From positions 1,326,001 through 1,390,000 of the forward strand of contig NC_134680.1 in NCBI RefSeq assembly GCF_024713945.1: 64,000 nt of DNA. The letters run 5' to 3'. Below are positions 15,544 to 30,411 of the stretch, one piece after another. Below the pieces are notes generated by a model, which saw only the letters and a list, made by a program, of their open reading frames with translations, was not told the DNA's origin and did not search any database. Numbering within the stretch: position 1 is the first letter of the stretch; each line of letters starts with the position of its first letter. Position numbers and translations under genes: made by a program. This DNA is from Dermatophagoides farinae. Its lineage: Eukaryota > Arthropoda > Arachnida > Sarcoptiformes > Pyroglyphidae.

Positions 15544-15577
15544 CAATGTGATCATGATCACCATCATGATCACATTG
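15544..15577. repeat. 14-base perfect inverted repeat
   Basis: CAATGTGATCATGA (15544-15557) and its exact reverse complement (15564-15577) around the loop TCACCA. It may simply reflect the TGATCA-rich context. Confidence 0.7.
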
Positions 15578-18121
15578 ATAATGATGATCAGATTTCGAGT
15601 AAAAAAAAGAAAATCAAGATAAAATATGGTTAATAAGAATGAAAAAAAATTGCCGTTATTAACTATGATATGGTTGATTTTCATTTTTTCTTTTCTTTGA
15701 AAAAAAGCTTTTTTTTTAAAAAAAGAAAAAACTTGACAACTAAAAATAACAAGAATTTTTAAACTGTTTTTTTTTCCATTTTGAAATGATAATAATAATA
15801 ATAATCACATTACAATGATGATTTCTTGGGAAATGCAACACCTACTACTTACTAGTTATTATTATTATTATTTAAAGATGGTGAACATCTTCAAAAATTA
15901 TAAGGTTGATGATTGTATATATTACTATCAAGATCATCATCATCATCATCATCATCAATAAATCCGATGAATGAGAGAAAGAAAGAAATAAAAGAAACGC
16001 TCACTATAATCATTATTTACATCATCGAGTGAAGCAAAGAAAAAAAAAGAAAAAAAAATCAGAAAACCCATCTATACTCACAATCATCATTGTTATATAC
16101 AACATCCATAACACCCAAACAGACCATCGTTCACGGATAACAATCGACGATTAAAAAAAAAACATTGAATGATAACCTGATTGACCTTTTTTGTTCATAT
16201 TGAACCATACATACAAACAAACGATATATATCGTTTCAATACATCACACACATGCACATATAAACACAATTGTTCATTTTCTTATTATATCCATTATATG
16301 ATCACATCACCAAGGTCATTATCATTATCATCATCATCATCATGGTGATCGGTACAACAATAAATGATGATATTCAGCACCTAAAAAATGATGATGATGA
16401 TGATGATCAAGGTCAAATTGAATGAATTGAATTGAATAGATGATTATGATAATAGTCCAAAATGGCCAACAGCCAACAACACACACACACACACACATCA
16501 ACACACAAATCATCATCAAGGTCATCACCATCAGTGTTCGATAAAGTGAAAAAAATCAAACGATAAGAATTTGTTGGAATGAGTGAATTGTGAGGGGAAA
16601 AAAATAACCACTTGAATGATAATAATATACCAAAAAAAATGCAATATATGATAAATACACATGATACACACATGACACACATATACAATAAACAACATCG
16701 ATTCTGTGGTCAAATTCATCGGGTTCTAATCAACATGACAAAAGAAAACAAGCATGGATATTCATTCATTCAAGCGTATGTTTTAGATCTTTTTTTGTTA
16801 TATATGTAGAGCCAATAATCAAACAAATTCGACATCATCTGAATGATCAGATTGAAAATGTTCATTCATACATGAATGAATATGGAGTAAAGATTGATCA
16901 ATTGATCAATTGATTGAATTGATTGACGTATGACATTGAAAACTAATCAGGCAAATCGATGGAAAAAAAATATAAATCAACAACAACCAGAAACAGGGAA
17001 AAAAATAGGTAGGTCAAAATAAAATCAAATCGAACAAGTATCGATAGTATTGGCCACACCTGAATGATTATCATAACAATTTTTGTCATTCATATAATCA
17101 TTATGATAATAATCATCATCATCATCATCAAACAACTGATGACACATTTGGACATTTTCTTGTCATATACATAGGATGATGATGATTACCTTGAGCAGAG
17201 ACCTTTTATTATTATTATTTTTAGTATTTGTAAATCAAAAAGGAAATCATCATTTATATATCAATATTACTACAATATTGACATAGAAATTGCCATTTAC
17301 ATTTCCTTTTTTTTTACACAAAAATATATTTGATTAGTAATTATTATTGAACGGAAATAAAATGATAGACCAGATCCATTGATTCAATCATTGTGTTTTT
17401 CAATCAATCAATCAATCAAAAAAAAAACTTGTATAACATTGAGAATTTCATTTCATTGTCAATTTGAAACTATAAATGAAATGAAAGGATTTCATGCACT
17501 GGAATTGGAATTGAAAATGAACATTTTTTCTGAAATGAAGAAAAAATACTGTTCATTCGAATGAAATTCATATCGAAAAAAAAGATCATGAAATTGAAAA
17601 TACATTAAGAAATCAATGAATGAAAAGAATTGTGAGAAATTCAACAACAACAACAACAACAACAGCAATAATAATCCAAATACATAAACTTGAAAAAAAA
17701 GAATAAGAGATAATAATAATAAGATTGTGATGATGATGATGATGATCAGATGTCATGATTCTCATGATTTTTGTTTTGTTTTGTTTTGTTTCGAAAACAT
17801 CTTTTTTATCCGAAATTCATCTTTGATGAGAAGAATCGATTTATTTTTACTCACTCACTATTCAGACTCAATATTATAGTTATTAGCCATACAATTCACA
17901 CTTAGAATTTGTATCGTTTTTTCAATTCGTATATCCGTTTTGTACTTTTATGGTCATCACTTTGTTGTTTGTAATAATAAAATAACAACAACAACAACAG
18001 AAGAAAATATAAAAACAACACACATACACACTGAGAGAGAGAGAGAGAGAAAAAAAAAACCATATTCGTAACCGAAAATCGGATCAAAGAGTGGCAAGAA
18101 AGAAGCAGAAAAAAAATTCAG

Positions 18122-18304
18122 TCAACCACAAAATCCCAATAATAACGTTATTATTACGGTGTAGTGTATATTTTGGACTATTTCAGTTTTTTTCCCCCCA
18201 CTATAACAACACATGTATGTGGCAGAGAAACAATTATAATTTTCTTTGGAACAATGGATTAATGCTAAAAATGAAACAAGAATCATAATACTCAAAGTCA
18301 TCAT
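18122..18304 (-). CDS. possible small secreted cysteine-containing protein
   Basis: This is a 60-residue open frame starting with two ATGs. It opens with a good signal-peptide-like N-terminus (MMTLSIMILVSFLALIHC), continues with a short polar part holding a C-x5-C-C pattern (NCFSATYMCC), and ends in a hydrophobic tail (VIITLLLGFCG) like a GPI-attachment signal. It has no introns, no recognised family and no nearby gene. In AT-rich DNA such hydrophobic frames arise by chance, so I rate it low. It is listed because, unlike its neighbours, it is not made of simple repeats. Confidence 0.2.
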   Translation of the reverse strand: MMTLSIMILVSFLALIHCSKENYNCFSATYMCCYSGGKKTEIVQNIHYTVIITLLLGFCG

Positions 18305-19719
18305 TTCGAATATGAAGAGAAATTGAAAATAGAAGGAAAAAAAGTTTTCAAATTCGTATCGGTTCCTGGAATAACAACGACAACAACAGCAACAGCGGTG
18401 TTTTTCTAGCGATTAAATCGGATTCAAGTCAAAAAAATAATGATAACGAATACAAAAATCATTTTTTGATGCAGAATTTTTTTGTTCAACATCCAATTTT
18501 TTCTGTTATATGCAAACGGAGTGGCCATGTCGATGGATAGTCGCCATTTTGTTTTGTAGACAACACAAATTGAATGTCAAATATTTCAATAATTTTGAAT
18601 GATAATGATCATCATCATCATCATCATCACACATCATTATCATCAATATTATGATCACCATTACGGGAAAAAAAACTGTCGAATCATCATCCCGAAATTT
18701 GACCAATCCAAGAAAAAATGGAATCGATTTTTTTTCAATTTTTTTTGGCCCGAATCATCGTTTCTTTGGTTATTCACATTATTATTCAATGAAAAAACGA
18801 AACAAAAAAAAACTTTTATGATTTGAAACTTTGTGATTGCCGAATTTCAATTTCAATTTTTGTTTTCTTTTTTTCGAAAAAAAAACAAAAAAAGAAAATG
18901 AGAAAAAAACCCCAACAAAAATTGAAAATCTGGGTCATCATCATCATCATCATTTTTCTATGAAAATTCTTATTCAAAATGGACAAACAACAAAAATAAA
19001 TTTCATGAAAATGTCGAAAAAAGAACAGCATGATCATCATCTGCATGCAAAGATAAGCGGAAAAATTTACAAAAAAAAACCAAAATTTTTGCCGGCTTAT
19101 CATCATCCATATGATGATAAATGCCGTTACATTATTTATGACATTTGAATCGTGATGATGATGATAATTATGATGACCAAATTTCAATCTCAAATAAATT
19201 GCCACCACTGTGTCATTGTCAAAATGAATACAAATAATTTTCTGTTTGTTTCGAAAATTGGTCAATTCAAAATCGGGCCATTTTTTTGTTCATGTATTCA
19301 TTACGAATAGATGATGATGATGATGATGGTAATAATGGATTCGATGAAATGATCCGGTACGACAACAATTATTGTTACAGGAATTGAAACAAATAAAAAA
19401 AAAAATTATTTTTCCGCAACAAAAAATTGAAAGTTACCGGGGACCTGCTTGGAAAATAAAAAAGTTATATATTTATTTTTTTTTATCTGGTTGCTAATAA
19501 TAATCAAATGATAGTAGTAGCAATTAATTCAAGTGCTAAATGTACTGTGTATGGTATGGCATTATAATAATAATAATAATCATCATCAAAATAGTAGTGG
19601 AACAAACCAAGAAACATACCCGGAATCCTATTTAAAAAAACAAAACAAAAAAACTTTTTTTTTTGTCTGTCATTCACTCGAACACACACATATTTATATT
19701 TTGTGTTTTCATTTGCTAA

Positions 19720-19720
<1 letters not shown>

Positions 19721-19754
<34 letters not shown>
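19721..19754. repeat. (CA)n microsatellite
   Basis: About 17 uninterrupted CA units, the longest pure CA tract in the window. Confidence 0.95.
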
Positions 19755-19757
<3 letters not shown>

Positions 19758-21007
19758 TCATCAAAATGTGGCCAAAATTATTACCAACCACACAATCAGA
19801 ATTCAACCGGATTCCCAAATGAAAATCAAAAACAGATAACGTAGATTACATTTGCCATAATTATCTTCATAATCATCATCATCATCATCATCAGACATTA
19901 GTATCTTTGATTCAAAAAAAAATAACCATATGATGATGAAATCATCAAGATCGAGATATCGAGAACAAAGATTCTATATAGATATATTTTGTATTTGTAC
20001 CGTGTTTTTTTTTGTTCTTTCATTTTTTCGGTTATTATCATTTTTTGCCCGGTTTTTTTTGTGGCCTGGTTGGTCGTCATCATCAAAGAATTTTCCAAAT
20101 GATTCTGGTTGTTTTGGTTTTGGTTTTTTCAGTACGATCAAAAGTTTCTAGATTCTGTACGGTATATTTATTTTTTAGTTGAAAAAAAAGAAGAGAAAAA
20201 AAAAGATTCTTTGTCTGCACAGCACACCATTAGTATGATATGTGTATTCGAATGTGAAACAATGTCAACGACCCTTATGATAATTTTATGGGGGCCATAT
20301 TTATTTATTTATTTTTTTTTATTTTGCTTTCCAATTCAAAAATCTAAATGTGGATTTAGCGCCATTTACAATCATCATCAATTGCCATCGGTTTGTGGCC
20401 ATGGTACATGCATTGAATATTATATATTTTCAAATCGACCGATTTATTTGCAACAAAAAAAAAAACGAACAAATTCCAAAACATTTTTATATACATGATG
20501 AGTAACAAAGAAAAAAAACCTGAAACTAAATATTATATGGAATAATGCCAATGATGAATGCAACAAAAAAAAAAAAAAAAATCCACCATCCAAATTTGGT
20601 CTAGATTTTTTTTTCAAAAAAAAAAGAAAAAAAGACTTCTGCATAATTTTCTACAATCTCGGTCTATCAACACTGTAATCATAAAGTAAAATTTTTTTTT
20701 TTGTCAAAACACACACACACGCAGAGAAAAATGATAATGAAAATATAGCTATTACAATCATCAGTGTTGAAACAGCCAATTATGAGCATGAAAAAAAATA
20801 TATTTTAACACTCACAACATAAATATAGAGATAGATAGAATGAATATTCCAACTATTCCAAAACACCCATACCATTATAATCATCAATTCTTGATGATTC
20901 TGGAACCAATAGTATACAGACACACATACACATTTTTTTTACATTCATCTCCTTTATTACCGTAAACAACACACATACACACACACACACAACATATACA
21001 AAATACC

Positions 21008-21038
<31 letters not shown>

Positions 21039-21811
21039 ACGTAATTCCAATGGGACAGAAAAAAAACCAACAAAGAAAATTCTATCCAGAAAAAAAGTGA
21101 TGAAACTAGAAAAAAAAGCAAATCGGTCGCTAACTCCCATTTCATCATCATCATCATCATCATTTCTATTTACATCCACACACAACCTCCCCAAGTTCCA
21201 ATAAATGCAACCGCTGCCGCCGCTGTTAACTAACCAAAAAAAAAAAAAAAAAAAAAAAAACAAGCAAATGACAAAATCAAGGAAAAGAAAAACCATTAAA
21301 ACTATTATGCACATAATGTGGATACAAATTTTTGTTCGTGTGTTATACAACGAATGATGATTATGATGATGATGGTAAAGAATTGAATAAAAAATGGAGA
21401 AAATGTGACCAAAAGCCATCTTAATAAAATGATTATTCTTAAGATGAATGCTGATGGGTATAAAAAAATGGAAAAATGGAAAAAAATTCACGTCTCAAAA
21501 AAAGAGAGAGAAAGAGAGAAAAAAAATCTAACAAGCTGGTATAGTTGTTGTTGTTGTTGTTGTTTCGGATTCAAATCAAACACATGATTCACATGGATGA
21601 CACATATATAAATGATGATGATGATGATGATGACAAAAATGTCTGTGGGAGAAAAAATTAGCTAGAATTAGCCACATAATAATCGGAAATTTTTATGATG
21701 AAAATATTTATGAATATAAATTGAAGAAAAAGAATCTCATTATACATCTCAATGATTAACTCTATTTATTATATGACCTTTTTTTTACTAAATCAATCAA
21801 TCAATCAGTCT

Positions 21812-21821
21812 TGTGTGTGTG

Positions 21822-21865
<44 letters not shown>
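21812..21865. repeat. (TG)n followed by T-run
   Basis: Twelve TG units run directly into about 30 T residues. On the minus strand this is A-run then CA repeat. Confidence 0.95.
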
Positions 21866-21869
<4 letters not shown>

Positions 21870-23665
21870 GGTGGTTGTTTTTTAATGAGAATATTTCTCA
21901 ATACAGAATTTGATGGTAGCAAATAGATTTTGATTAATTAATAATCGATTGATAGTTATTTAGATTATTTATTCATTATTTAGTCATGTTTACCAGAATT
22001 TAATGTAATGCAATGAAAGAATTTCATCATCAAATGACATACAAACGAAAACTAATGAAAAAAGATTTTTTTTTGGTATCTAAATTCATACATTCACCCA
22101 AATCTACTTTTAAGGCATCAAAGGCTGTTGGATAACAATAACAACAACAACAACAAAAAATTTTTTTTGTTTGTTTCTGATATTTTTGGATTGACGAAAA
22201 AAAAATTTTCAAAAAAAAAAAAAAAAACAATGTCTAGTCCATATGCTTGAAGCTAAAATGTGCAGTATGATGATGACAAATGTTCGAAGAAGAAGAATAA
22301 GAAAAAAAACAGATAAGATTCCCTATCCTCTGATGTGAAGATTTACAATGCTTACAAGCAAAAATGAAAATTGAATGAAACGAAATGAAATGGAATGGAA
22401 TGGCATGATGATTATATATATCGAAATGAAAATGGAAATTCCAAGAAATAAACATCAACAACAACAACAACAACAACAACAAAAATCACGAATTAAGTTC
22501 AACAAGAAAAATCATCATCATCATCATTATCGTTCCATATTTACTAGAGAAATTCTTTTTTTTCTATATTTATATAAATGAGGGAGAGAAATATATAAAT
22601 AAAAAATTTTGGTGCTGAATAAAAATATCTGATTGTACAACGAGAAACCGGCCAACAAGAAATATTAAAAAAAAACGACCGAGACAAATTCAACATTCAA
22701 CTAAACCACAACCAAAAAAAAAAAAAAAAAAAACGATTCCGGGTACAGAAAAAAAAGAATTATTTTTTTTTCTGCCATTCCATAGAATCATCATCAATGG
22801 TTTTTTCTGGATCTCTCTCTTTCTCTAAAAAGCAGTTGTTGTTGTTGTTGTTGTTATTGTGAAAAACAGCAATAGAATCGGAAAAAGTTGAAGAAAAATT
22901 GAATACCATATAAATTATATAAAAATGTTGAAGCAAAAAACCACCACCACCACCATCACCATTCCGACCACAAAGCTTTACAATACAGTAGTTCTGCCAT
23001 AATAATAATGATGATAATAACCCAACCATTATAAAGGAACTTACCCAGAATGAGTATAAAAAAAATCATCATCAATTACATAACCAGAACCCGAATCCAA
23101 ACATACAATTGTTCCAAACTCATCATACATTGCTATCTACAACAATAATCTGATTACTATAGTGCTGTTTTTGTCAATACTTTATTATGGATCATTTTTT
23201 TTTTAGTTTAGTTTTCAGTATTAGCACGATACACACAAACATTATCGACAATATAACTCGATGACATTTGTTCGCTTTCTTTACAAAAAAAAATCAAAGT
23301 ATTCTGAAAAGTTCATCAATCTACAAGATTAAAATATTTGACTAAATCACAGAGCGAAAATATCTGTCCACGGTAATCGATCGATCGATTCGATATCCAT
23401 CGATTAAATGATTGTCCTAAGTGAATGATAAAAAAAAAATTTTTTGTCAAAAATTCGTTCAAAGTTTTATTCATCATTATCATGCTCTGGTGTTTAATTT
23501 TCTCATTTCTCTTGGTTCCAACAATCGAATCAAATAGAAAAAAAAGTGAAAAATCATCATCATTAATAATATAATATATAGAGAATAGAATGTGAGAATA
23601 TTCTTCTCTCATTGAGTGAGATAGAGTATGTTTTTTTTTCAAAAACTTTTTAATCTGGAACGCAT

Positions 23666-23696
<31 letters not shown>

Positions 23697-26600
23697 TACT
23701 ACTCACATACTCACAGGCAGATGCTGGTATTTCATTGATTAAACGAATCGAGATCAAAAAAAAGAAAAGAAAAAAACGCATGGCTTAATTTTTGTTTTCA
23801 GCAATTTTTTTTTCTTTGAACAATGTTCATTCATGCATTCCGATTATAGCCATAAGCGATAACCAAAATGTGTATATATAGTATGTATATTATTGATGTT
23901 CTCATGTGATTTTGTGAATTTTTTCTGCTTCAGGATCATCAATGCCATCATCATCATCATCATCATTATTATTATTGGACCTTTTATAATCCTGAGATAG
24001 ATTCTTTAAACCTAATGATGGATATGTAATATGATAGAAAATGGCCAATTCAATCACATTGTACATATGATGTGTTTATGTTTATTTCAATATTGATCAT
24101 CAATATTTAATGTAATATTGAATATTTTAGATTCTTATGTACCCGTTTTATATTGGAAACAAACAAATGCTCACATTGCAAGCAACAAGCAAAATATAGT
24201 GGACAAATTTTTTTTACAGCAGAAAAAAAAACCAAAAATTTACAACATTAAAACTGGAATTCCATGGTGTGGACCATGGTGATTTTTTTTTTACAGCTAG
24301 CTAAACTAAATAAACCATACATGCATGGCCTCAAACAACAGACAGCTATGATAATCGTATATATATTGACCAACATGGGCCCGTAGGCTTTACTATTGTA
24401 AAAGTAATGGAAAAAAAATCTAGAAAAAAAAATTAACGACCACACACATACACAGGTGATTTAAGCACCAACCATCACCTGACTTTATTATTATCATCAT
24501 CATAATCATTTTTGCCATTTGTCGAATATTTTTTTTTTACTGTTTTTTTTTCTGGCCAAAACATTCATTCACCAACCACCAACAATATCTAAATGATCAT
24601 AATGATGATAACAGCCTGCATACACGCAAATATCATACCATACAATTGTGATTGTGAAACGACTAGACAACAAACAAATGAATGAATGACTTAACATGCT
24701 TAATGTATTCCAACAACAACAACAACAACAACAAAGACAACGATGACGATGAAACATTTGAAGAAGAAGAAGAAAAAAAAATAATACAATTGAAAATAGC
24801 AATAATAATAAAGTTTTCTTAAATGAAACAACAATCCAGAGAATCTCAAGAATTTACCGGATTCATCATCATCATCATCATCATCATAATCATGATAACG
24901 ACAATGATTATGATAAAACAGTGGAAGAAATAGTATAGGAAAAAAAAGTTCAAAAAGCAAATTTACATATTGTGATATATAAGGGTCTATGACCGAAACA
25001 TTGTAAATTATTTTATGAAGGATTCACATAAAATGAATTTGAATGATAAAAATCTTGCAAAATGTCGATGTATGTTTTTCTCAGAATTTTGGCTATAAAA
25101 TTTACACCAATAAAACATTTTCACAATTACGGATGATTATCAGACAAAAGAAAAACAACCGAATAATGATTGTGAATATAATTTTCAAAAAAAAAAAAAA
25201 AAAAAATTTCTGGAACAGAAAAAAAAACATTTTTGAATACATTTGACCTGATTTTTTTTTTGAGATGACGCACCAACAACAACAACAAGTCCCATTAGTA
25301 TAATTATTTCATTTCATTTCATTCAATAACTATGATTGAAGTGAATAATAAGGTAATTGTGTGTGATGGTAGCAAATTAAAATGAAATATTCTTGGAAAT
25401 TATTGAATCATTCAGAAAAAAAAATTGCCCCACCTTATTTGTTTTGAATGCCAAAAAAAAAGACATTTGATTCAAATTATTAATGGCCTGTTGTTGGTAA
25501 TATGAAATTCGGTTGACATTTATATTTAATATATACAGCATTTTTTAATTGAATTTCAATAATTCTCGTTTGTTTTTCATGTTTTTCTTACTATATTCAC
25601 TTTATTTGGATCATCAAATGAAATGATTGACAATGGCTGTGATTCTAAAAAAAAAAATTCACCACAATTTGACCACAGCCTCAATAATCAGAAAGAATAG
25701 AAAAAAAAATATTTGATTATTTGATGATCAGCAGGCAAAAAGATCGAGAGTGTGAGAGAAAGATGGCGACGACGGTCCATATAATATTTCATTATCAGTG
25801 ATGATCATCACCAGGCCCAACCCGTAGGGCTAACCTAGTTTTTTTTCCTAATTTCTACGAAACAAAACATTTTCTCATTATGATGGCCTCAAGCATCATA
25901 CAGTATTGCACACACACACACACACACAGGCATAAGATTAAGAAATTTCACTTTTTTTTCATATTGAATAAATTTTACCCACGCACGTATTCGCAAATAT
26001 TTGTGAATATATAAATTCACTTTCACAATTTTGATAAAAATGGAATTTTTTTCTAAAAGGAAAAAAAACGGAAACTCATAGAAAAGAGCATCACATCTCA
26101 TGATAATGAAATGTATGAATCATGTTCATCTTTGACACACACACGAATACACATACCATAAAAATCAAATTGTTTCTTCCGAGGTCAAATCTGTATACTA
26201 ATCAATTTCTTTTCCACTTAAATGACCTTATCAAGTCGACAAACACACCTGGTCACACAATAAGGTCAGGTCATCATTATTATTATTATTATTGATCAAT
26301 GTATTCCAAAATTTTTTTTTTCGTCTGAATCCAAATTCAATTTCAATCACACATTTTATCATTGCATTTTTATTACCCTCCAAAAAAAACGAAATTTAAT
26401 AAAACTACAACAACCATCTTCACATTGGTTTCAGTAATGTTTTTCCATTCAAGAGAAAAAAAAATATTCATAGTCATAAAATAATTCAACTGTTTCATTG
26501 AGGTCAACCATTACCATTGCCATTACCATTAGACAATGTCATTGTATTGTATTGTTTTTTTTTTGTTAAACTTCCTTCCTTCTTTTTTGGACAAGAGAAA

Positions 26601-26729
26601 ACAAAAAAAAAATTCACATAAACAAACAATGGACAACATCTATATATATACATTAGATGAGATTATAACCATTATATATTATATATACCTGTATGTGTGT
26701 GGTCAACAAATAATGTATTCAATCAATGT

Positions 26730-26733
<4 letters not shown>

Positions 26734-26766
<33 letters not shown>
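26734..26766. repeat. (TG)n microsatellite
   Basis: About 16 pure TG units. Confidence 0.95.
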
Positions 26767-26767
<1 letters not shown>

Positions 26768-29700
26768 AATGATGATGGTTTGTATGCAAATGAAATGAAT
26801 AATATAACAAAAAATGTGTATATTTAATGAATAAATGGCAGGAAAACAAAAACAAAAACAAAAATGAAATCAAATATAAAGACCTTTTTTTTCTTTGGCA
26901 CCTTTTTTTTCCCACTCCATTCGTATCATCATCATCTGCATCAACATCCGATTCTTAGCAATTGTTTATTCAATGTGAATATATTAAAATTAAGGAAATA
27001 TTTTCCTTTACGTGCTTATTTTTACATCAAAACGGTAAATAAAATAAGAAATCATCATCTAATGTACGAAGGTGGCGGAACAAATAAAGAAAGACACACA
27101 CACACACACACACAACACCCATCATAACTTGAAGTGGACTTTGTTGTTGTTGTTTTTTCTCTTCAAAGAATTCGTCATATTTCATGGATAATGCTTATGG
27201 ATGATATAATCAAACACACTTGATATACAAAGGAGGATGTCCATTCACTTTAAATGATCGCTATTTTATATTCTAAACATGGCCATATTTTTTCAATATT
27301 GTGAATGTGACTGAATTTGTAACAAAAACAACCTGATCACACACACACACACATAAACACCTGAAATTCGGTAAACAATTCAGAAAAAGACGAAAACAAA
27401 ACAAAAGTTTGGACATAATACCAAAAATACCAGTCAAAATTATGAATTCAGAATTTTTTTATCCAAAATCGATTCGGTTCTTTTGACCAAAAAAAAACAG
27501 ACAAAAACGTGCTTAGATTCTAAGATCATCGCCTTGAAAAAAGCCTTTTTTTGTTCGATTTTTTTTTCATCTACCGTAATGGACATTTGAACCTATAGAT
27601 AATAATAATATGTTTATAGCTGAATTGAATGGAAATATTAGAAAATAGAAAAAAAAATCTTCATAATGAATTGTTCACCTGGTTTCTACTGTTGGTCATC
27701 ACTATCATTATCCAATGAAAATGATGATAAAATAGATAAGAATTTTTTGACAGAAAAAAAAACTGGATATAAATAGAGAAAACAAACGTCTAAATAATGA
27801 TGATGATGATGATTGTCCAATCATGATGTCCACCATCATCACCACGATGATTGAACAAATTCTTCAACAAAATCTATCATCAACACAGCTTCGAAATGCA
27901 AGAAATAGAGAGAGAGAGAAGAAAAGAAAGTGGTCTGACCAGATAAAAGTTTTGTTCTGTGTTAGCCTTTTGTATTATATACACATTCATTCAGTCAATT
28001 ATTCTGAATATAACTTGTTTCGGTTTTACATCAAACATTTTTTTCTATTTCATCTATTCATTCATATATTTATTATTCGTTCATATTATTATTATTTTTA
28101 TATTCATTCTAAAGAAAGACAGTGGAAAGAAGATCTAATCTTTTCTTCAGTTTTGGACATAAATAATTTTAATCCTCTCTCTCTCTCTAAATCTCATATT
28201 TCGGCATCTATCTTGGTCTTTTGGATGTTTAACCATCATCATCATCATCATCATCATCACCATAATCATGATTAAAACATGGAATCATCATAAAATTAAA
28301 TGTTGTATGTGTGTGTGGGGGTGGATGGTTCATAACCCTGACATTAACATAATCAGGATATCTCAGAGAAAAAAAACTCTTGACTTTTATTTGAAATAAA
28401 ATTCAACCACAAAAAAATCAACTACAAAAACTGAAACTGGTTTTTCTATAGTCGTTTTATTTTTTGATTTGATGAAGGGGTCTCTATCATATTGAAATCT
28501 TGTAATGAAATAATAATGAAAATAACCAAAATTTCACATGAAAAATCAGATGACCAAAGCGAGAGAAAAAAACAATTAATAGAAATAGATAATCTAAATA
28601 GGTAAAATGTAAAAGGTGGTCATACAACAATCAGGTAATCAAATGAAAGCAAAAAAAAAAAAAATATCAAAAAGTTAATAACCATCTATACGAAATCAAA
28701 GTTTAACCTGTCGCATAACAATTTAAAGATAAACGACATAGAATGGATATATAATCCACACCCATTAAATATGATATTGTAGTTATTGATAAAACAAAAA
28801 ACAAGGTAGCCAAAAAAATGCGTATCAATCTATTAACGATTAGGACGAACGATTGATTGATTGATTTTGTTTTGTTTTGTTCATTCATTATACGAGTCAG
28901 ACAGGTAGAATAAGAATATAACAACAACAACAACAACAAGAAATAGTTTCTGCTTACATAACAAAAACAACAACAACAACAACTCACCTACCTGCCTGAC
29001 TGCTTATCAGAAATTTTTAGATGAAACAAACAAGAAAATTAAAAAAAAAATTCGCAAGCTTGGTTAGTTTTTATCGTTTTCTCTTGTTTCTTGTTCACAT
29101 CGAATAAGCAAGCAAACAAATAAAGTAAGCATGGTCAGCAAAAAAAAAAAAAAAATTTCACAACATTCAATCATTATAGGTGGAAGAAAGTTAAAGAACA
29201 ATGGCCCCTATGGCCAGTATGATTATTATTATCATATTTGAAATAATAATAATAAAAGTTACACTCTAGTAGCCACACTGCTACCAAGCGGAAAAAGAAA
29301 GAAAAAAAAAGAAAAAATTCTTCAATGAAGAATCAAACAAAAACAAAAGGTGAAAAGCTCAAAAATAAACAAACAATCGAACAAACCGGAATTTCTCTTC
29401 AGATTTTTCTTCATTATTATCATCATCATTGAACCACACAATCATCAATGAAATGAATGACCATTGTGTATGACTACTGATTCATTCATGAGAAATGTAC
29501 ATAATCATAACAATAATATGATGATAATAAAAACAATGGAATTGTCTATATGGCCAAGGGCCATTCTATCAAATAATGATGATTTTTTTTCTTTTTTATG
29601 TAATAACAATTTTTTTTCTGGATGAAAGAGAACTAGAGGGAAAAAAAGTTTTTTTTTCCAAAGACATTCATTGTTATATTGATTATCGATATATTGTTGT

Positions 29701-30192
29701 CGTTTGATCATTTAAAATTAGCACTGTGTGTATACATAACACTGTGTGTAATAGTGGATGTTTATTTATGATGATGATTGAATTTGATAAAAAAAAAATA
29801 AAAGCTGAATATCAACCAAAACTTTTAGGCAAAACAAAGGAAAAACAAAGCAAAAATCTCATCCATGATTCAAAATGATAATCATAATGGTTAATTATTC
29901 ATCAATTCGTAAATTCTATAGACATGAATAAACTTTCATATGCATATTCTATATTCTTAAATTCAATTCATTTCGCTGGGGAAAAAAAAGAAAACGAGGT
30001 AAAAAAAAGGGATTATCATTGTCATCGATGGTGGAAAGAAAAAAAAAAGAAAGAATATAAAAAAAAACTGATTGAAACTGTAGAGCCCAGATTTCTTGGA
30101 TCCATTCATTTTGAATGTTGTTAGAATTTTTCATTTCTTATTCATTGTCAGAAACAGGAACAGAAAGAGTTTTTGTTTTGAAACACTTGACG

Positions 30193-30410
30193 TGTTAGGA
30201 TATGTCGAAATAAAAAAAAAAAAAAAAACATTAACCATTTTTTTTGCTATGCAAATACAAAGAAAAAGATAATCTTCATCGTCATCTTCATCTTCATCAT
30301 TGTCATCGTCATTAAAATCAGAATTATAATTATTATTAGACCTCATCTCATCTTATCTCATCACGTCATTGTCATCATCATCATCATCATACGAATCCAA
30401 AAAAAAAAAA
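30193..30410 (+). repeat. left copy of a ~220-base direct repeat (empty-site-like)
   Basis: It begins TGTTAGGATATGTCG and ends in an ATC microsatellite, CATACGAATCC and an A-run. It matches 32272-32493 almost base for base; the only differences seen are lengths of A and ATC runs and one base near the end. In this copy the sequence reads straight through TGTTAGGA into TATGTCG with no transposon end between, as an unoccupied insertion site would. Confidence 0.85.
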
Positions 30411-30411
30411 T

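Larger units (their letters stand above)
9226..30192. other. 21-kb gene-poor simple-repeat region
   Basis: No exon with both splice sites and a recognisable protein family was found. The sequence is a mosaic of A/T runs, GAT/ATC and CAA/TTG triplets, and long CA/TG tracts (10580-10610, 16476-16498, 19721-19754, 21812-21836, 26734-26766). There are a few hairpins (9331-9389, 15544-15577). Weak coding candidates inside it are 12940-13160 (+), 18122-18304 (-), 27823-28275 (+) and 28703-28890 (-); none is convincing alone. Because this mite-like genome is otherwise compact here, long introns of a gene with exons elsewhere are a reasonable reading. Confidence 0.5.

Noticed and set aside
20200-20500. 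VCGHGTC in an open frame, like an EGF-domain core
   Set aside because: No other EGF cysteines follow, and flanking residues are repeat-derived; a single short match is chance-level.
21036-21491. 151-codon minus-strand frame
   Set aside because: Composed of poly-F, poly-D and poly-H from A-runs and GAT repeats, with no conserved motif or splice sites.
27823-28275. 150-codon plus-strand frame
   Set aside because: Ends in a His run from an ATC repeat and is dominated by Y/F/H/I; no family or splice signals. Listed only as a weak candidate.
28703-28987. Hydrophobic minus-strand frame (94 codons)
   Set aside because: The first third is poly-C/poly-L from CAA repeats. The rest (FVLIVNRLIRIFLATLFFVL) is hydrophobic but isolated.
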